Positions 46,701 through 61,700 of a stretch of DNA of 64,000 nucleotides are shown piece after piece. The translations under genes and the position numbers were made by a program. The DNA is from Dasyornis broadbenti (Eukaryota; Chordata; Aves; Passeriformes; Dasyornithidae): NCBI GenBank assembly GCA_013397935.1, contig VZRN01005154.1, positions 230,704-294,703 on the forward strand, given 5' to 3'. The notes below the pieces were generated by a model. The model did no database searches. It worked only from the letters and a program-made list of their open reading frames with translations, and was not told the origin of the DNA. How positions within the stretch are numbered: the first letter of the stretch is position 1; each line of letters begins with the position of its first letter.

Positions 46701-49700
46701 AAATCCCTAAATTTTGCCTGCATTCGGACTTGGTGAATCCCAGAAATCCAAATCTGATGGAGCAATTCAGCTCGCTGTTACTCTGGGGCTCTATTCAAGA
46801 TCTTTACGGCAGTTAATTTGAATACAGCCTTTATGGTTTGTTGTTGAAGGCAAAGAGAATGAAAATATAATGACAATCATTGCTTCAGATTTCTCCTGGG
46901 ACATAAAAATAGCAGCACTTGCAGCAGTGAGTTCTGCTGTCTTCCCAGTGGTCGAAGGCACTTTCCATTCCCACCACCTTCCCCAGGAGGATCGATACAA
47001 AATGGGCTCTAATGAAGAGCAAAATGACAAATCCTGTAAAGAGAAAGATCCATAAAGAACAGGGACTTGCTTGGCATCAAAGTCTTCTCCTGCCACTGAA
47101 ATATTTTGCTATTTACATTTCTGCAGGTTTTAAATAGGCTAAATAGCAACACTTGGATTATTTACAGTCAAAAAAGACAGTAGGACAGACATTCATTTTT
47201 ATTTCCTCTCCAGCTCACAAGCCCTCTCCATGTGGCAGCCAATCCTTTTATTATAGAAACTCAGTGACCCAAACCAAAAAGGTCATTTAATCACATCCAG
47301 TAATTCACCCACCAAGGCCAGACAGCACTGCTCCACTCCTTTCAAGTGACCTCCCGCACACACAAATCACAGAACTCCTCCAAAATGCTGGATTAAAGAA
47401 ACCCTTTTCACAGAGGCAGCGAGTCTTGTCTGAACTCCAAGCTATGGCAACTCCACTGTTTTCCGCTCACAAGTGGTTTCAAACTTTAATTCTCCTGGCA
47501 GCCAGGAAGCCGTGTCTCATTTCAAGGTTGAATTTGTCCAGCTTGCAGTTGCTGGCTCTTGTTGTGCCTTTGTGTGTGAGATTGAAAAGCCCCCCACCAC
47601 GCAGGAATAAATGAGTCTTCCTTCCAGTCATTATCCCGAGCCCGATGTCACACGCTGGCACCAGCAAAGGCACCAAGGCAGGGACGCTGAGATCTAACAC
47701 CACATTCATCAGTCCCCTGCCCATGGATGAGCACTTGGACTGCCTTAGGATAAATCTGGGGAGGGGGGTGTGCACTGTGGGTTTCAGTTTTTAGCTTGGG
47801 ATGTTCTCCTCATGTGATCAGAGCTGTCCACCCACACTAAACCAGAGAAAAGGTATTTTTACCATTAAGTCTTTCCTGTAGGACTGCATTTTCCACCACA
47901 AAGTGGGATTTGACGCACACCCCGTGAGCACAAACACTGTTGTTGGCCAAACTACAGCTACTGATAAAGAGGAACGTGGGTTAAGGCACTCTAAAGTCTC
48001 TATTAAGGACTTCAGTGGGGACAACGCTCCGAAGGTTTAAGTTGCCTTCAGTCACCAGCCAAAAATCCTCTTGGCATTGAGGGACTCAACAACCACTGAG
48101 GATGGGACCTGAAACCCCACAGTAAAAAAAAAATAAGGGTGAATAATCAGTGAATAAAATCAGGACCAGACTTCTAGCACATGTGGTCTTGGTCCTGTGG
48201 AGGATTCTCCCAGGGACAGATAGTCCCTGGGATGTACATCAGTATTTTAACATCCAAACTGCAGTGAATTCTTCCTAGATTTTTGGGACACCTCTCCAAA
48301 CTCCTCCCTTTTCATGTCTGGATCACACTAGAGAGAGTGCAGCAAGGAGAGGCAAAGTTTGGGCTGAGTGAGGCGAGCTGGCTACGGAGAACAAGCAGGA
48401 GCACAGCAATCAAAATCCTCATAACTTTCAGGATCTGGAATCACTGATGTGCACATTAAATTAGAGCAAGTGTATTTAGAAAGGGACCCAGCTGGGTTTT
48501 TACGTCATCAAATGTGTTTTCCAGATTTCAGACTGTGTGATCCCTGCATGAGAGGTGGGATCAGACCAGAGAAACACATGGGAACTCCCAAATTGCGGAT
48601 TTCTCTGGCAGTCCTGAGGTGGGGAAAGCGCTGGTTAAAGGAAAGTATTCCCAAGTAACTCCTGGGCTCCTACTCCCAGTTTTCTTTAATGACCTCGGGA
48701 CAGAACAAGGAGGAGTGTTCAGAAGGTCCCACTGAACTTTGTAGGGCACCTTTAACAGAAAGAACAACCAGGCTATGAGAGAGGAAAACCTCAAAGACCT
48801 CAAGAAGTGGAGTGAGAAAACCACGATGAAATTCAATAGCATGAAATGAAGGCCAGGGACAGGGCTAATACACGGAATTTCTGCTGTGGGCTGGCAGCTG
48901 CTGGAAAGGACAGAGGTGAAGGGTTCAGCTTTATTAGTCCATCCCAGGAGAGTCGCAAATGTGACATGGCCATGAAAAAGCAAAATGCAATCCCAGAAAA
49001 TATCAGGTAATTATCTCTGAGATGAGCTATCACTCTTATGCTATCACTCTTATATAGGGCCTGGCAAGATTTCATCTGAACTACTTGTAAATTGTGGGTA
49101 ATTTCAGTTCAAGTAAGAGATTCTGAAGGGTAGATTAGGGCAGGAGGAGCTGTCTTGTAAGAGGAAACTAAACAGCTTGGCTTGTTTAGCCTAGCAAAAA
49201 AAAAAAAAAANNNNNNNNNNNNNNNNNNNNNNNNAAAAAAAAAAAAAAAAGAAAGCCAAAGGGAGAATTTGATTATTCTACATAAACACCACAGGGAAAA
49301 TACCAACAAAAGGGAAAATGTATTTATGCTAAAACATGATGTTAAGAAGAAATGTGTGCAGGCCAGCAGTGAATGTGTGTAGGCTGGAAATTAGGATGTT
49401 TCTGGCCATCAGAGACAGTGGGGGTTTGAACAGCATCTACTGGGAACAGCAGGGGCAAAAGTCTGTGCAATTTGAAGCCTTACATTTTTCTGAGGCACAT
49501 TATAAACACTATTGGTAACTGCGGCTGGGTTCTGGCCATGCAGCCCCTGAGGGCGCTTCTGTTTCTAGGTGGAAATGATGGAATACAGCCCTGGAGCTTG
49601 CTGGGTGTGGAGAAATCCCCACCCAGACCCCAGCCCCTAAACAGGATGGAATTTGTATGTGACAGAAAAATAACCCCTCCCAATTATGAGAGAAGCCCGA

Positions 49701-52700
49701 AGATTTTAAGATTTGCCTGATTTCAGAGAAAGCCCAGCAGGCCCTGGAGATCACATGTGCAGAGGTTTTTATCATAAAACTCCTCAGCAAAACCTGAATG
49801 GAGAACCTGCCTCATCTTCCATCCCTGCTCCAAACCCAGTTTTTGGGTGCAGGAAGGCATCTTCCCAGTGCCCCTTTAACCGGAAAGAAAAGGCTTAAAG
49901 GCTGTGCAGCAGCCCCTTCACTAGCAGGAGGATCTGTAAAGACAGTTTTGTGAACAGAACTAAAATCATTGTCTTTGCCACGTCACTTAAATTTCGATGG
50001 AGGTGTGAGGAGAAAAGGACAATTTCCCTCACCTCCCACCTCCTTGCCTCTTCTTACCCCTTCATTTTTAAACTGATTTAGTTGTTATTCAATTTATTTT
50101 TAAGTACCAGGAGCTCTGTTGTGCAGTCGCTTGTGACCAGACACAAGAGGAATCTCCAGCCTTGGTTTTACACTCCCTGCTAAACCAGGGGCCAAGTGCA
50201 GGAATTCAGCAACAGTCAGATCCTTCAGAGGGACCAAAAAATGAGGGGTCAAACTCATGGAGGGAAAGGGGAATTGAAATGTGCCTGTGGATTCATGACC
50301 AGCAGGCACCTGGAACAAGGCACCGGCACACTGCGGGCAGAATGGAAATTGGGGACTTTTGCTAATGAGACTGAAAGGAACAAAGACTTTTCCACCAGAG
50401 AACATCCCAGAACGAAGGGCATCTGTAGAATCATTAGTGGGTGATCTGAGTCATGGCTTGTCAGGGTTTCAGCCTCACTTTTGACACAATCCAAGGGTTT
50501 TAACAGGATGATTCAGTTGCTGAGTTAACCCCAACTTTGCAGAGCTGTCGGTCACTGTGGGTGACCCCACAGCTCTCTCTGGAGCAGATTTTAAAGTCTC
50601 ACTAACTTCACTGGATAAGGATTCGTGCCATAAATACCTAAGTTTTTGCTATTCTCACTTGAAAATGCCCAGATCTTGGCTTTGGGCTTCCACAGAGCCA
50701 ACATCCAGTGGAGAAATAAAAGGAGCAAAGAGGTGCAGTCTGCAGTTCTGAGCAACGAATTAAACCTCTGCTTTTCCATGTGCATGCTCCTTAGGCAACT
50801 ACTGGACCAGGGCTCCAGATCAGCAGGAGGAACTTTGTCCCCAAAACCTGGAAACCAAACCACAAAGACACCAGGGAATAATCCTGGGTGGAATTCCAGC
50901 AATAGAACTAACTCTAACTACTCAGTACTAACTCCAACCACTGGCTTTTTGCCAATCCTGCGCCAAAAAAAAATTGTTTGAGGAGGTATTTAAGGAGTGT
51001 AATGAAGTAGATTTATGGCTGTTTAATGAAGCTCTTCCCCAGGAGCCTGGGAGCAGGCAAGGAGCAGTTGTTTGAGGAACTTACAAAAGGATGGTGGAAA
51101 ACAGAACCAGCAGAAGCAGAAATTAGAATCGGATCTGAATGAAAAATGACAGGTAGGGGAAGCAAGGACATGAAATATCTTCAAAGTAAAGGCAGTAAAG
51201 CTTGCAGATGCAAGAGATGAGTCATTTGAAAGATATAAAAATGGCATAAATCAAAATACTCAAAATATAGTAACCATTTTATGGGTCAGAATGTCAAGTC
51301 AGGATGCGATGTTGTTGTTGAAGCTGACTGGGAAGAGAGAGCTGAGTGCCTGGCTAGAAAAGTGTTATCTTACAGCCAGCCATCAGAAATGAAAGGAAAA
51401 ACAAACCTAGACATTAATGTAGGCAGGCAAAGGCAGGCTGGGAGCAGAAAAGCGGATCTGAGTTCCATCTAACGAAATAGGACAACCTGTGGGTAAGACC
51501 AACCACAGAAAAGGTAAAGAAACAAAAAAAAAAAAAAAAAAAGGAAAAGGAAATGAAAGTTAACACATTCCAAGCCCACAAAAGAGAGGAGGAGGGAGGA
51601 GAATTCTCTGAGGCTGAACAGCCAGGAGAGAAGAGACACCAGAGCGAGGTGGGAGACATTTTTAAGGAGAAAATAAAGGCTGATTGCCCTGAACTCTCGG
51701 GATGTGTAAATCAGGAGGATTTAGCAGCACTGATTATGGCTTTGTGTGAGGAAAGGTTGGCAGAAGCTGGGAAAGAGCAGTTTTGGTGCAATGTCAAAAG
51801 GTGAGGTCAACTCGGAGAGAGACTCCAGGCAATTCTGCCGTGAGCTGGGAGCTGAGGCAGGGCTGACAGGCAGAAGCAAACAGGTTGGATTTCATTTATT
51901 TTTTGTGAGGCACAGTGAACCAAGGGGGAATAGTCAGGGTCAAAGGAACACAGAAGTCAGAGATTGGATAATGTGGGATCACCAGAATAAGCTGAGGGTG
52001 GGGAGAAGGGCAGAATTCAAAACGCCTTAGTCCCTGAAACACGGAAGGAAGTCGGAGAGGTGAGATAAAAGCACAGAGAAGAAGTCAAGATGAAAGCTCC
52101 ATAATTGTAATGGCTGTTTCCCTAATTCTTCTCTGCGGTACCTTCTTATAATTTCACTTCGTGTCAAGCTGTGCCTTGCACACTGACACTCTCCTAACTG
52201 GACTGTGTCCTGAAGAACTGGAAAATTAAGCATTTTAAAAGCACAGAGGCCTCAGTGTAGTGTCTGCTGCTGGCACCGAGTGATCCGCACCGTTGTTCAG
52301 CTGTAATTAAACTGGAGCCACTTTATTTGCGCAGACACTACTGTTTAATTTTATCTTATTGCTCCAGAAGGTGTTTTCCATTTCCCCATCTTTCTCCTGT
52401 GGGCAGACAATGCCTAACCAATTTCCAGGAAGCAATCTTTTATTATTATTATTATTATTTTTACTTTTTTTTTTTAAGTGAAAGGCAGATGCTGAGAAGA
52501 ACAAATTATTTAAAGTGTGAAGGTTTGCACAATCCCTGGGAGAGCCATTCCAGCCTGATGCCTTGGGACTGTTAAAACCTCTCTCCGAACAGAGACTGCT
52601 GTGAGTGTAAATCTCATTATCATATAAGACGCCTGCCTGACCTGCCTTTGCTCCTGGGTGAAGTGATTGAAATACAGACAAGGTGCAGCAGTAAAAGTAA

Positions 52701-55700
52701 ATTTCTATCAGTCTGACAGGCCAGGATCTGAATCACGGCAAGTTTTGGGAAGGAAATTTCACTCTACCATAGCATCAGTCTGCACTGAGTGAAGCCAAGC
52801 TGAGCCAGCTCTTTGATTTTCAAAAGCTGGAAGAATCCAGGCAGAACTCTGAGCTGGGAAAGGGGCTAGGGATGTCAGGAGAGGGCCCTGATCAGGACTT
52901 CATTGCAATTCTTTGAGGAGACTTTCAGCTGTACTTCACACAGAAATCCCAGCCCTGCAGCAGATCTAGTCATTACTGGTTTTTCCAGGGTGGATTTCAT
53001 CATTCCGTTTTGGTCTAACATGGTTTTGACAAATAAAAAGCCATTGCAAGGTTTCTAGGAGCCATAAAACACCCTTTTCAATTGCCACTTGAGCCTTCAC
53101 AGAACCCCAGGGCTGGTGGGAGCCCATATTGAACAAACGCCCTTTCAGTAGAGAAATTTCAATATATTCAGGAACCCGAAACTACTGAACAGGGAACATT
53201 AAGCAGCAAATACTCCCACACCAGGGAGCCCCATCCATCATGTCTGAAATCTGTCTTGCACAACCCACTCAGCAGAAGGGGAAGCTGCATCCAGTTTTAA
53301 CCAGGATCATGCAGTTCCCTTAAAAAGAAGGAGCCAGATCCATTTTTTGAGGATGATTTGCGTATCTTGGAGCTGGGGAAAGGCATCCCATTAACAGCCC
53401 TGAAGCACAGCCTTGCTCTCGGGACAGCCTTTTCAGGAGCAGCATTACAGACCAAGCAGCTTTAGCAACGAGTTGTGAAGAGCAGCTTTGGAACCAGGGA
53501 AATCCCAGAATGGATTGGGTTGGGAGAAACCTTAAAGCTCATCCAGCTCCACCTTCCATGGGCAGGGACACCTTCCAGTGTCTCAGGCTGCTCCAAGCCC
53601 TGTCCAACCTGGCCTTGGACACTTCCAGGGATCCAGGGGCAGCCACAGCTTCTCTGGGCACCCTGTGCCAGGGCCTCCCCACCCTCCCAGGGAACAATTC
53701 CTTCTCAATATCCCATCTATCCCTGCCCTCTGGCAGTGGGAAGCCATTCTCTGTGTCCTGTCCCTCCATCCCTTGTCCCCAGTCCCTCTCCAGCTCTCTT
53801 GGATTCTCTCTCTACGCACTGAAAGGTCTCAATAAGGTCACTCCACAGCCTTTTCAGGCTGAAAAATCAGCCTGAAGAATCCCTGGACATGGAAAATTCT
53901 GTGTTTCTCCCCGCTGAGCTTTGAAATTAGGACTCCTGTGTGACTGTAACTGGATGTTATTAGTTAGGGGAACAAAAAAAAGGCCATTTCTGTCAATATC
54001 CCTGTCTGTGCAGGTTTCTGCTGGAACTCAAGTTCAAGTGAATGCAAGAGAAACCAGCTCTCTTTTCCCAGGCTGGAGAATGCCACATTCCTGACAGTGC
54101 ATCTTCCCTCCCAGCAGTTTTAGGAAGTGCAGAGAGAGCTGGAATCCAGTCCCTTCAGAGGCTGACACAAGGGACAGGCTCAGTTCCACCCCTCAGAGTT
54201 TAGGGGAAAACCCAAAGCCTCAGTGGAATCCAAATCATCAGTGAGGCACAGGCTGCACTCTGAACTCAGGATTTGTTTCATGCTGGTGAATGGAAGCCAC
54301 ATTTCACCAGTCTTAGGTTTAATGGGATCCAATAAAGATGCAAATTTCCCAAACAATTAAATATACATGCCAAGATGGAGCTGCAGCCGAGCATATTTTC
54401 TAATTAAACCCCTCTTCCTGTCTCCAAGCCGTGGGCTGGGCAGGCTCCTCACAGAACTGGTGTGAAATGGTGGGAATGGGTGTTGTGGGCTGCCTGAGGG
54501 ATTTGTTACGCGGGTCCCAGTTCTGCATTTCATGTTTGGCTCAACTGCGTCCTCTCCCTCTACACTCCAATGAAAAGTCACTCAATATTCCAGTTTCCAA
54601 AAGGCAGTAATGGCTGCTTGCAAAAAGCCACTGTCACCTTTGTTCCAAGGACACATTTGTGCTGATTAGATTGTCAAAAAAATATTTTAAGCTCGTGTCT
54701 GTCAGAATATGGGTCACCCTTTGTAATACGGGTACATTTGGATTTGATTTATGGGGTTAATAAATCATTAATAGATGTTGTGGGGATAAGTAATCCACAT
54801 TTCAGATGGCTACAAGCAATCCATTAACCTGCTGGACTCCTGCAGCCTGTAGGAATTAACCATTTATGGAAATTGTTGGAATTCAAATGAGCCTTTTCAC
54901 TGTTTCTTTACCAGGACTGAAAACTGATCCTTGATGGAAAGGGTATTTCTAGCAGCAGGTACAACTGGGAAAGGAAAAAGAGAACTCCTGGCTCCCAACT
55001 CCCAGATTCTTTGGATCCTTTCCGTGCTATGGGGCACTAATTCAAACTGCTGCGCTTCAATTTCCTCATATTGAAACTGGAGGTGCCAGGTTGCCCCACT
55101 CATGGCAGAGATCACTGCTTGTATTGTGGGATGGGATTTTCTTGTGAAGGACAATTCACCTGAACAAAGTTTTTGCTTGCTCAGAACCATGGAATGGTTT
55201 GGGTTGGAAGGGACCTCAAAGCTCATCCAGTGCCATCCCTTGCCCTGGGCAGGGACATCTGCCACTATCCCAGGTTGCTCCAAGCCCTGTCCAACCTGGT
55301 CTTGGACACTTCCAGGGATCCAGGGGCAGCCACAGCTTCTCTGGGCACCCTGTGCCAGGGCCTCCCCATCCTCACAGGCAAGAATTCCTTTCCAATATCC
55401 CATCTATCCGTGCCCTCTGGCAGTGGGAAGCCATTCCCTGGGTCCTGTCCCTCTAGGTCCTTGTCCCCAGTCCCTCTCCAGCTCTCTTGGAGCCCCCTTG
55501 GGCACTGGAAGGAGCTCTCAGGTCTCTTCTCCAGGATGAACAGCTCTCTACGCCAGCCAATGTTTTTTTTTTCCAATTCCCATTAGTTTATAGCGTGAAA
55601 TTATCTCCCAAAAATGCTTCTCTCTTAGCTCTTCATTTGACCAAATGTGCTTTACATGATGAGAGTCAACAGAAAATCCCAGCCACAAGATACTTTTAGT

Positions 55701-58700
55701 CAAAGGCTGCAAATGTCTTTAGACCAAATTTTTTACTTCTGAGGCTGCACCTCCAGTCCTGGGGGCAGTTCTGGGCCTTTTCCAGCAAGGAAGACCTTGA
55801 GAGGCTGGAGCATGTCCAGGGAAAGGAACGGAGCTGGGGAAGGGCCTGGAGCACCAGGAGCGGCTGAGGGAGCTGGGAAAGGGCTCAGGCTGGAGAACAG
55901 GAGGCTCAGGGGGAACCTTCTGGCTCTGCACAACTCCTGACAGGAGGGGGCAGCTGGGGTGGGTCAGGCTCTGCTCCTAGGGAACAGGGATACGAGGAGA
56001 GCAAACAGCCTCATGTAGCATCAGAGGAGGTTTAGACTGGATATTGGGAACAATTCCTTCATGGAAAGGGAGGTGTTGGAGTCCCCATCCCTGGAGGTTG
56101 CACTTAGTGCCAACCACAGCAGTGTCACTGGCCAACAGCTGCACTCGACGACCTCAGAGACCTTTTCCAACCACAACAACTCTGTGATTCCACGACTCCA
56201 CAGAGGCTGCTGAGCTGGAATTTGGCCGTGTGAGCAGGAGCCCTCCCGTGCCCGTGCCCTGCAGGGACTCACATCGGGCATGATCTCGATCTTCTCGTAG
56301 CGGCGCTTGTAGGGCAGCGTGAGCACCTCGGCGCGGCGGTAGGACATGGCCGGGGGCTGGCAGTCGATCATCAGGTCCGTGCGGTGGGACTGCGTGGGAG
56401 GGGGCTGCGTGTACTGCTCCGGGCACACCACGTGCAGGGGCTGGAAAAGAGCAGCATGGAATTGCCATCAGCACCGGGATAAACTGCTCCAGGAGCTGGA
56501 GTTGTGGGCAGCAGCGACCTGCCTGAAATTTGTGCCTTTAATCAGCGCTTTGATATGGAAGTTGCCACAAGGAGAGAAAAAAATTGAAATATTAAATAGC
56601 TTTTTCTCCCAAATCCTTGCCAGGTAACAAACGGCAACAGTGCTGGAGACCATCCCAAGTGTCAACATGCAAGGCTGCAAACACCACATCACCAGCAGCT
56701 CCTGGAGTTTTCCAGCGATGCGTTAACAAAGCATAAACAGGCTGGTTGGCACTGCAGGATTTAAGGAAGCCAAAGGAGAAGGCAGTGGTTTCTGCAAGCT
56801 GCTCTGGAGACGGCACAATACATCAGCAGTACCATGGAAGGAGATGTTTATCCAAAACCAGGCAGTGGCAGTTCTATCAGATTGCAGTGACAAGCCAGGT
56901 TGCAGGACAATGAGATAAAGGTGGTGCAGGCACTGTTAGGAGGTTTGGAAGAATGTGTACTCCAGAGTTCAACAAGACAGAACACAGGGGAAAACTCATC
57001 CAGAAAAAAATCTGGGTATTATTTTAATTATGTCACGAGTCAGAAAGCAAATTCCAGTGAAAACAAATGGGGTGGACAAGGCGAGGCCACTAAAGCCCCA
57101 CAGAGACAAGAGGGGACAGCAGATACTGCAGGAACCCTCTGGTCTTTTTCCTAAACCTCTCCTAAGGCAGAGCTCAGTGCTGTGTCCCCTTCCTGGAATA
57201 ATGGGTCTGGGTGTTGTCTCGATTTTTGTTTAATGTAACAGTCGCTTGCAATTCATTTATTTAAATTCAGCTGTGTGAAGAAGCATAAGAAAAGGCAACA
57301 GAAAATTCATTACCTGGACTTCTTTGAGTAACTTAGACACCTGAATAAAATTGAGTCTTGTGTCAATGGGACAGTAAACACATTTCATTGCCAAGGGCTG
57401 ATAGGGAGCCAGGGCATCCAGGTAAGAGAAATCAGGTTCTGGAAAGAGAAATGTTGAAAACACTCAAAGCCCATTAACAACAAAGATGGCCCAATTCCTC
57501 TCTGATTCCACTTGAGTCAGAGCTGTTGTTCAGTGTTAATTCTGTTATACATTCCTCTTCCCTTCCTCCTTCCCCCACCCATTATTTTCAATTAATTTGA
57601 TGAAAATTACACCCACAATTAGTCTTACCTTAATCAAGCAACAGAGCAATAGTATTTCATTTGAACACATTATTGCATGATTTTTAGAACAAATTTAATG
57701 AAGACAAAAACATCATCTCTCATTTTAATCAGATCCTGTAAAGGAAGGCAAAATGTAGGCATTTTGGGCCTTGTAAGGTAATCCGAATGGCGAGGTGGTT
57801 TTTACTATGACAAAAATGCAGCATAAAGATCATATCTTGATATATAAATATATCCATGTATTTATTCTTTTGAATATAACAGCCAGGTTTAGACTGGTGA
57901 GAAACCAAAGGTGCTTTTATTACTGGATTAGAGGTTTGCCAGGGAAAAGTCATGCACTGAATGGGTTTTAACTCCCACAGAGAGTATTAAAACATTGAGA
58001 ATACTACGGAAAAAGACTTTTTTTTTGTTGAATGACAAATGTAGATCTCAGGTGACGCAGTGTAGAATACAGGTAATCTCTTGATTCTTAGGGTCACTAA
58101 CTAATGGTGTGGAAAAGGTTATGCCACCCCTATCCCCCTGTTAATTGTGGGATAGATGGCACACAGGAAATACTGAGGGGGGAAAAAAGAACTGGTATTA
58201 GTTTGATAAGAATGGAAAAAAGAGAAGGGGATGCATGAAAGCTTCATCTGCTGGATCATCCTGAACCACAGAGCCTCAAAGGACAGCAGGCAGAGTGAAG
58301 TGCAGTTCAAGCCTGGCTGGAACACAGCAGGAGGAATTTGTCTGGGACCTGCTGAGGCTGTGAAAGGATGAACTTCAAGGAAACTGAAATTCAAAGCCTC
58401 CAGTCCAGATTTAAAGAGCCATCTTGGATGTTCTGACATGGCAGCAGAGCACAGCACTGGTTGGATTTCTCATGCAGACAGCAAGAAAAAATCTCCTTCA
58501 AACCTTACCAGAGGAAGTTCAGCAGCAGCGTGACATCCAACAAAAAGACAAGGTAATTGCTCACCTAAAAACCTAAAAATCTGCTGCTGGTTAAGCACCA
58601 CTGAGCACAATGTGGGGATATTTGCCCTGAGAGAACAGAACACGGCACCAGGCAATGACACAAATGTTTGGAACTGTCAAAGGGATCATTTTCCTAAGTT

Positions 58701-61700
58701 TAAAGCAATTGTCAGAGTAGCTGCCCGGAAACATTAAAGTGGGAAATATTAACCAAAAATGAGAGTTGTACAAGTTTGTGTACATGAAGCCATGAATCCA
58801 AAAACAAGAAATAAAAATTATGCTGGGCAAAAAGCCATGTTAGTTAAAAGCTGATGTGGTGGTGGCAGTGAAGCAAAGCCTAAAATTATCAATGTAAAAA
58901 TCGCATTTTATGTCAGTTAAGTTTAATTGCAATGAATAGAAGTTTAAAAATAGAAATACTGAGAAAGTTGGTAGTTGAAGAATGATCAGTGATCAATTAG
59001 GGTTCAGTCAGAAGGCATTTTAAAAGTCATTAGGGAAAAACAGAAAGCTTAAGTCAGGCAGAGGTTCTCTTCTAGAGATGTGCCAGGAAATTGCAAAAAT
59101 TGAGTTAAAAAAGTTCTCAGAAGGGAGTTTTCCATCCCATCTGGGGTTGTGGAGGACACAGGGATTTGAGGCAGCACCTATTCCAGCATTTCTGAATCAG
59201 CAGGTTCAGAAAATGTACAGATATGGATTTTTGATCTAGAATCCCACACAGAATCCAGTCCAAAGCCTCTCTAAACTACTAATAAGGATATAAGAGCCTT
59301 GGAAAAGTGAGACATTCAAATGAAGGAATTCTAACATGGGACTTGGAAGATTTAGAATGTTAAAAACACAACTTGAGCTGGGCTCACAGGGAACTCATGT
59401 GACACACAGGAACTGCTGTTTTGAAACCATCCAAAATCCCAAAGTCACCTGTCTGGAGGCAGAAAGTGCTTGTCAAGGACACATATTGACTTTTCCTGAC
59501 AGAATTACAGGTCTTTAGCTTCCCCCCCAAGACTCCTGATTTACTGCTGTGCGACACTGAGTTATAAAACCTTCCACTGACGTGCATGAGTTGGTTTTAA
59601 CATCTCCCAGGGAGCTGGTTTTTAAAGCAGACTTCTTTATACCGTGTCTTCTCCTAGAATTTCTTTGTGGCTCAGTGGTATTCGATATTTTTGATCAATA
59701 ATCTCCTCAATACTGCTCCAGCAGGTGACACCAGCCAGCAGAGCAGCACCACAGATCCCTCACGGCCAGGTCCTGGCTCCTGGCTGCTTTAATTTATATT
59801 CTTGTTGTTGTTTTTCACATTGCAGATTGGAGAGGTGGAGACTGACTGTTTCCTGTGGGCTGAACAAGCAGTGCTCATTAGCAATGCAGGATGGTCTGTA
59901 GTTTAAAAGTTCTAATTATCAGAAACCGGGAGTTTTTCACAGGAAAAGCTAAAACATCGTCAGCTCTCACACACTGCTCCACTGGACCAGAGTTCTTTCA
60001 CAATCACAGGATATTTTAGCTTAAAACAGAAAAATAATTAAATTATAGACATCACTGGCATCAATGGTGGTGCTTCAGATTTTCACTGGAGTTACTAAGA
60101 AAAGAAGAATTTAATGTGCTAGGAATTTCTATGGGCACAGATCATAGAATCATTTAGGATGGAAAAAAATCTCTAAGGTCATCAAATCCAACCGCCAAAC
60201 CCACCTCTAAATGATGTGCTTTTGTTGCAGCTGAGACAATCCCAAGGCAGCAGGCCTAGGACTAGACAGTCACAAGGAAGCAGGACCATCCTGCCCAGTG
60301 GAGGTGCCCACAGACAGAGACAAAAGCCATGGGTAGAATTTAGGAACAAAACCACCACAAACATCTGGAATCACCGTGCACTCCAGGGTCATCCAATGAA
60401 AGCAGCTCTCAACTGGAGTTTCACTGGAAGTACAAACTGGGAATGAATCTCCAAGGCCATGACCTGATGCACCCACAGGTTGTAGGAGTGACATTTCCGT
60501 GTTTTAACAACCTGCCAGGGCCAGGCTCTGACAGAAGTGCTCGATTTCCTCAGTTCACTGAAGGATTAGGATCTCAAACAGAAAGGTCAATTGCCTCTCC
60601 TTCCAGAAGACACAGAATAAGAGTTCCTGCCATTAAAGGCCACTTCCTGACACTCTGGGCAGCACATTCACAACGTGATTAATGCCACTGATTCCCTGGG
60701 GATTCCTGGAATACACACCCCAGCAAAGGCTCTGCACACTCTGCTTTAATGAAGTCCTGACTGGAGTGGAATTCACTATTTCCAAGAGAATGCATATCTA
60801 TATTGCAACTTTACCTAATTACTGTAATTAGGGCATGTCTCCTGAACTACCTCAAAGGTCAGGAGGGATGGGCACTGCAGCAGCTGTGACTGAAGTGCTG
60901 TGGTGCCCTGCACCATTTCCCAGCACAAAACCAGTCTGGATTTAAGTTCCCTGCAGGAACCCCCTTGTATCTCCCCTCCCCTTGCATTGGGTTAATTGTA
61001 CACTTCAAATCTCCCCAAATTGGCTTAACAGTGTCATGACACTGTCACACTTTTCAGTGCTGATATTGTGTAAGAGTCAAAGGGACTTGCTTGTGGCTAG
61101 CCTTGAGTCTACAGTTAAAAAAAGAGAGAAAGAAAGGAGGAAATAATCTTTTCCCAGCCTTCTTTTCTTCAGGAGGTTTTGGGCTTTCCAGCAGCTTTCC
61201 TGTTCACTAAAAACTGGAGGAAAATAAGCTCAACAGTGGGACTTCATCCCAACCTTGCTGTGGGAGTAGGTTTGATCTGTTCCTCAGGGCTCTCCTCCCC
61301 ATTTCTAATTACTTTGCCCAAGTCTGAAATCCACACCTTTTTTTTCACCTGGCTAGGTTATATAGAACACACCTTCTGTTATCTCAGAGCTCCTTATACA
61401 CCAAATCAGGAGCAAGGACCTAAAGGATTATTCTTTGCCTTCTCAGATGAGAAGAATGCCCACTGAAGGGCTCTGCTTGGGTGGCACATCAGGTAAAAAT
61501 ACACCTGGGCAGCATCCCAGCTTGAGGGAAGGCCTTGAAGGATTTTTAAGCAGGGTCAGCACTAGAAGCACATGGAGAGAAGCAGAGGAACTGCAAAGAC
61601 CTGTTGTGCACTGAGAAAGGAAAGAGCTCCCTGGGGAAGGAGTCAGAGCTGTACCTTCAGCTACAAATGTGTCTGTCAGCAGAGAACCATCTGAACAAAG

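Larger units (their letters stand above)
45801..56272 (-). other. INTS9: INTS9 large intron (10.5 kb)
   Basis: gtgagt to ttcag on the - strand. It contains an old long CR1 with an assembly gap (48660-49640), a hairpin at 50541-50576, an A19 tract at 51524, an (ATT)n tract at 52438 and three younger CR1 copies at 53505, 55181 and 55736. The stretches 45801-48660 and 49640-53500 are otherwise A/T-moderate sequence in which I recognise nothing. The frames around 51281-52030 resemble no protein I know. Confidence 0.88.

Noticed and set aside
51281..52030. Possible remnant of a transposon ORF in the INTS9 intron (frames around an A19 tract)
   Set aside because: I could not match any reverse transcriptase, transposase or gag-like motif, and the frames are short and interrupted.
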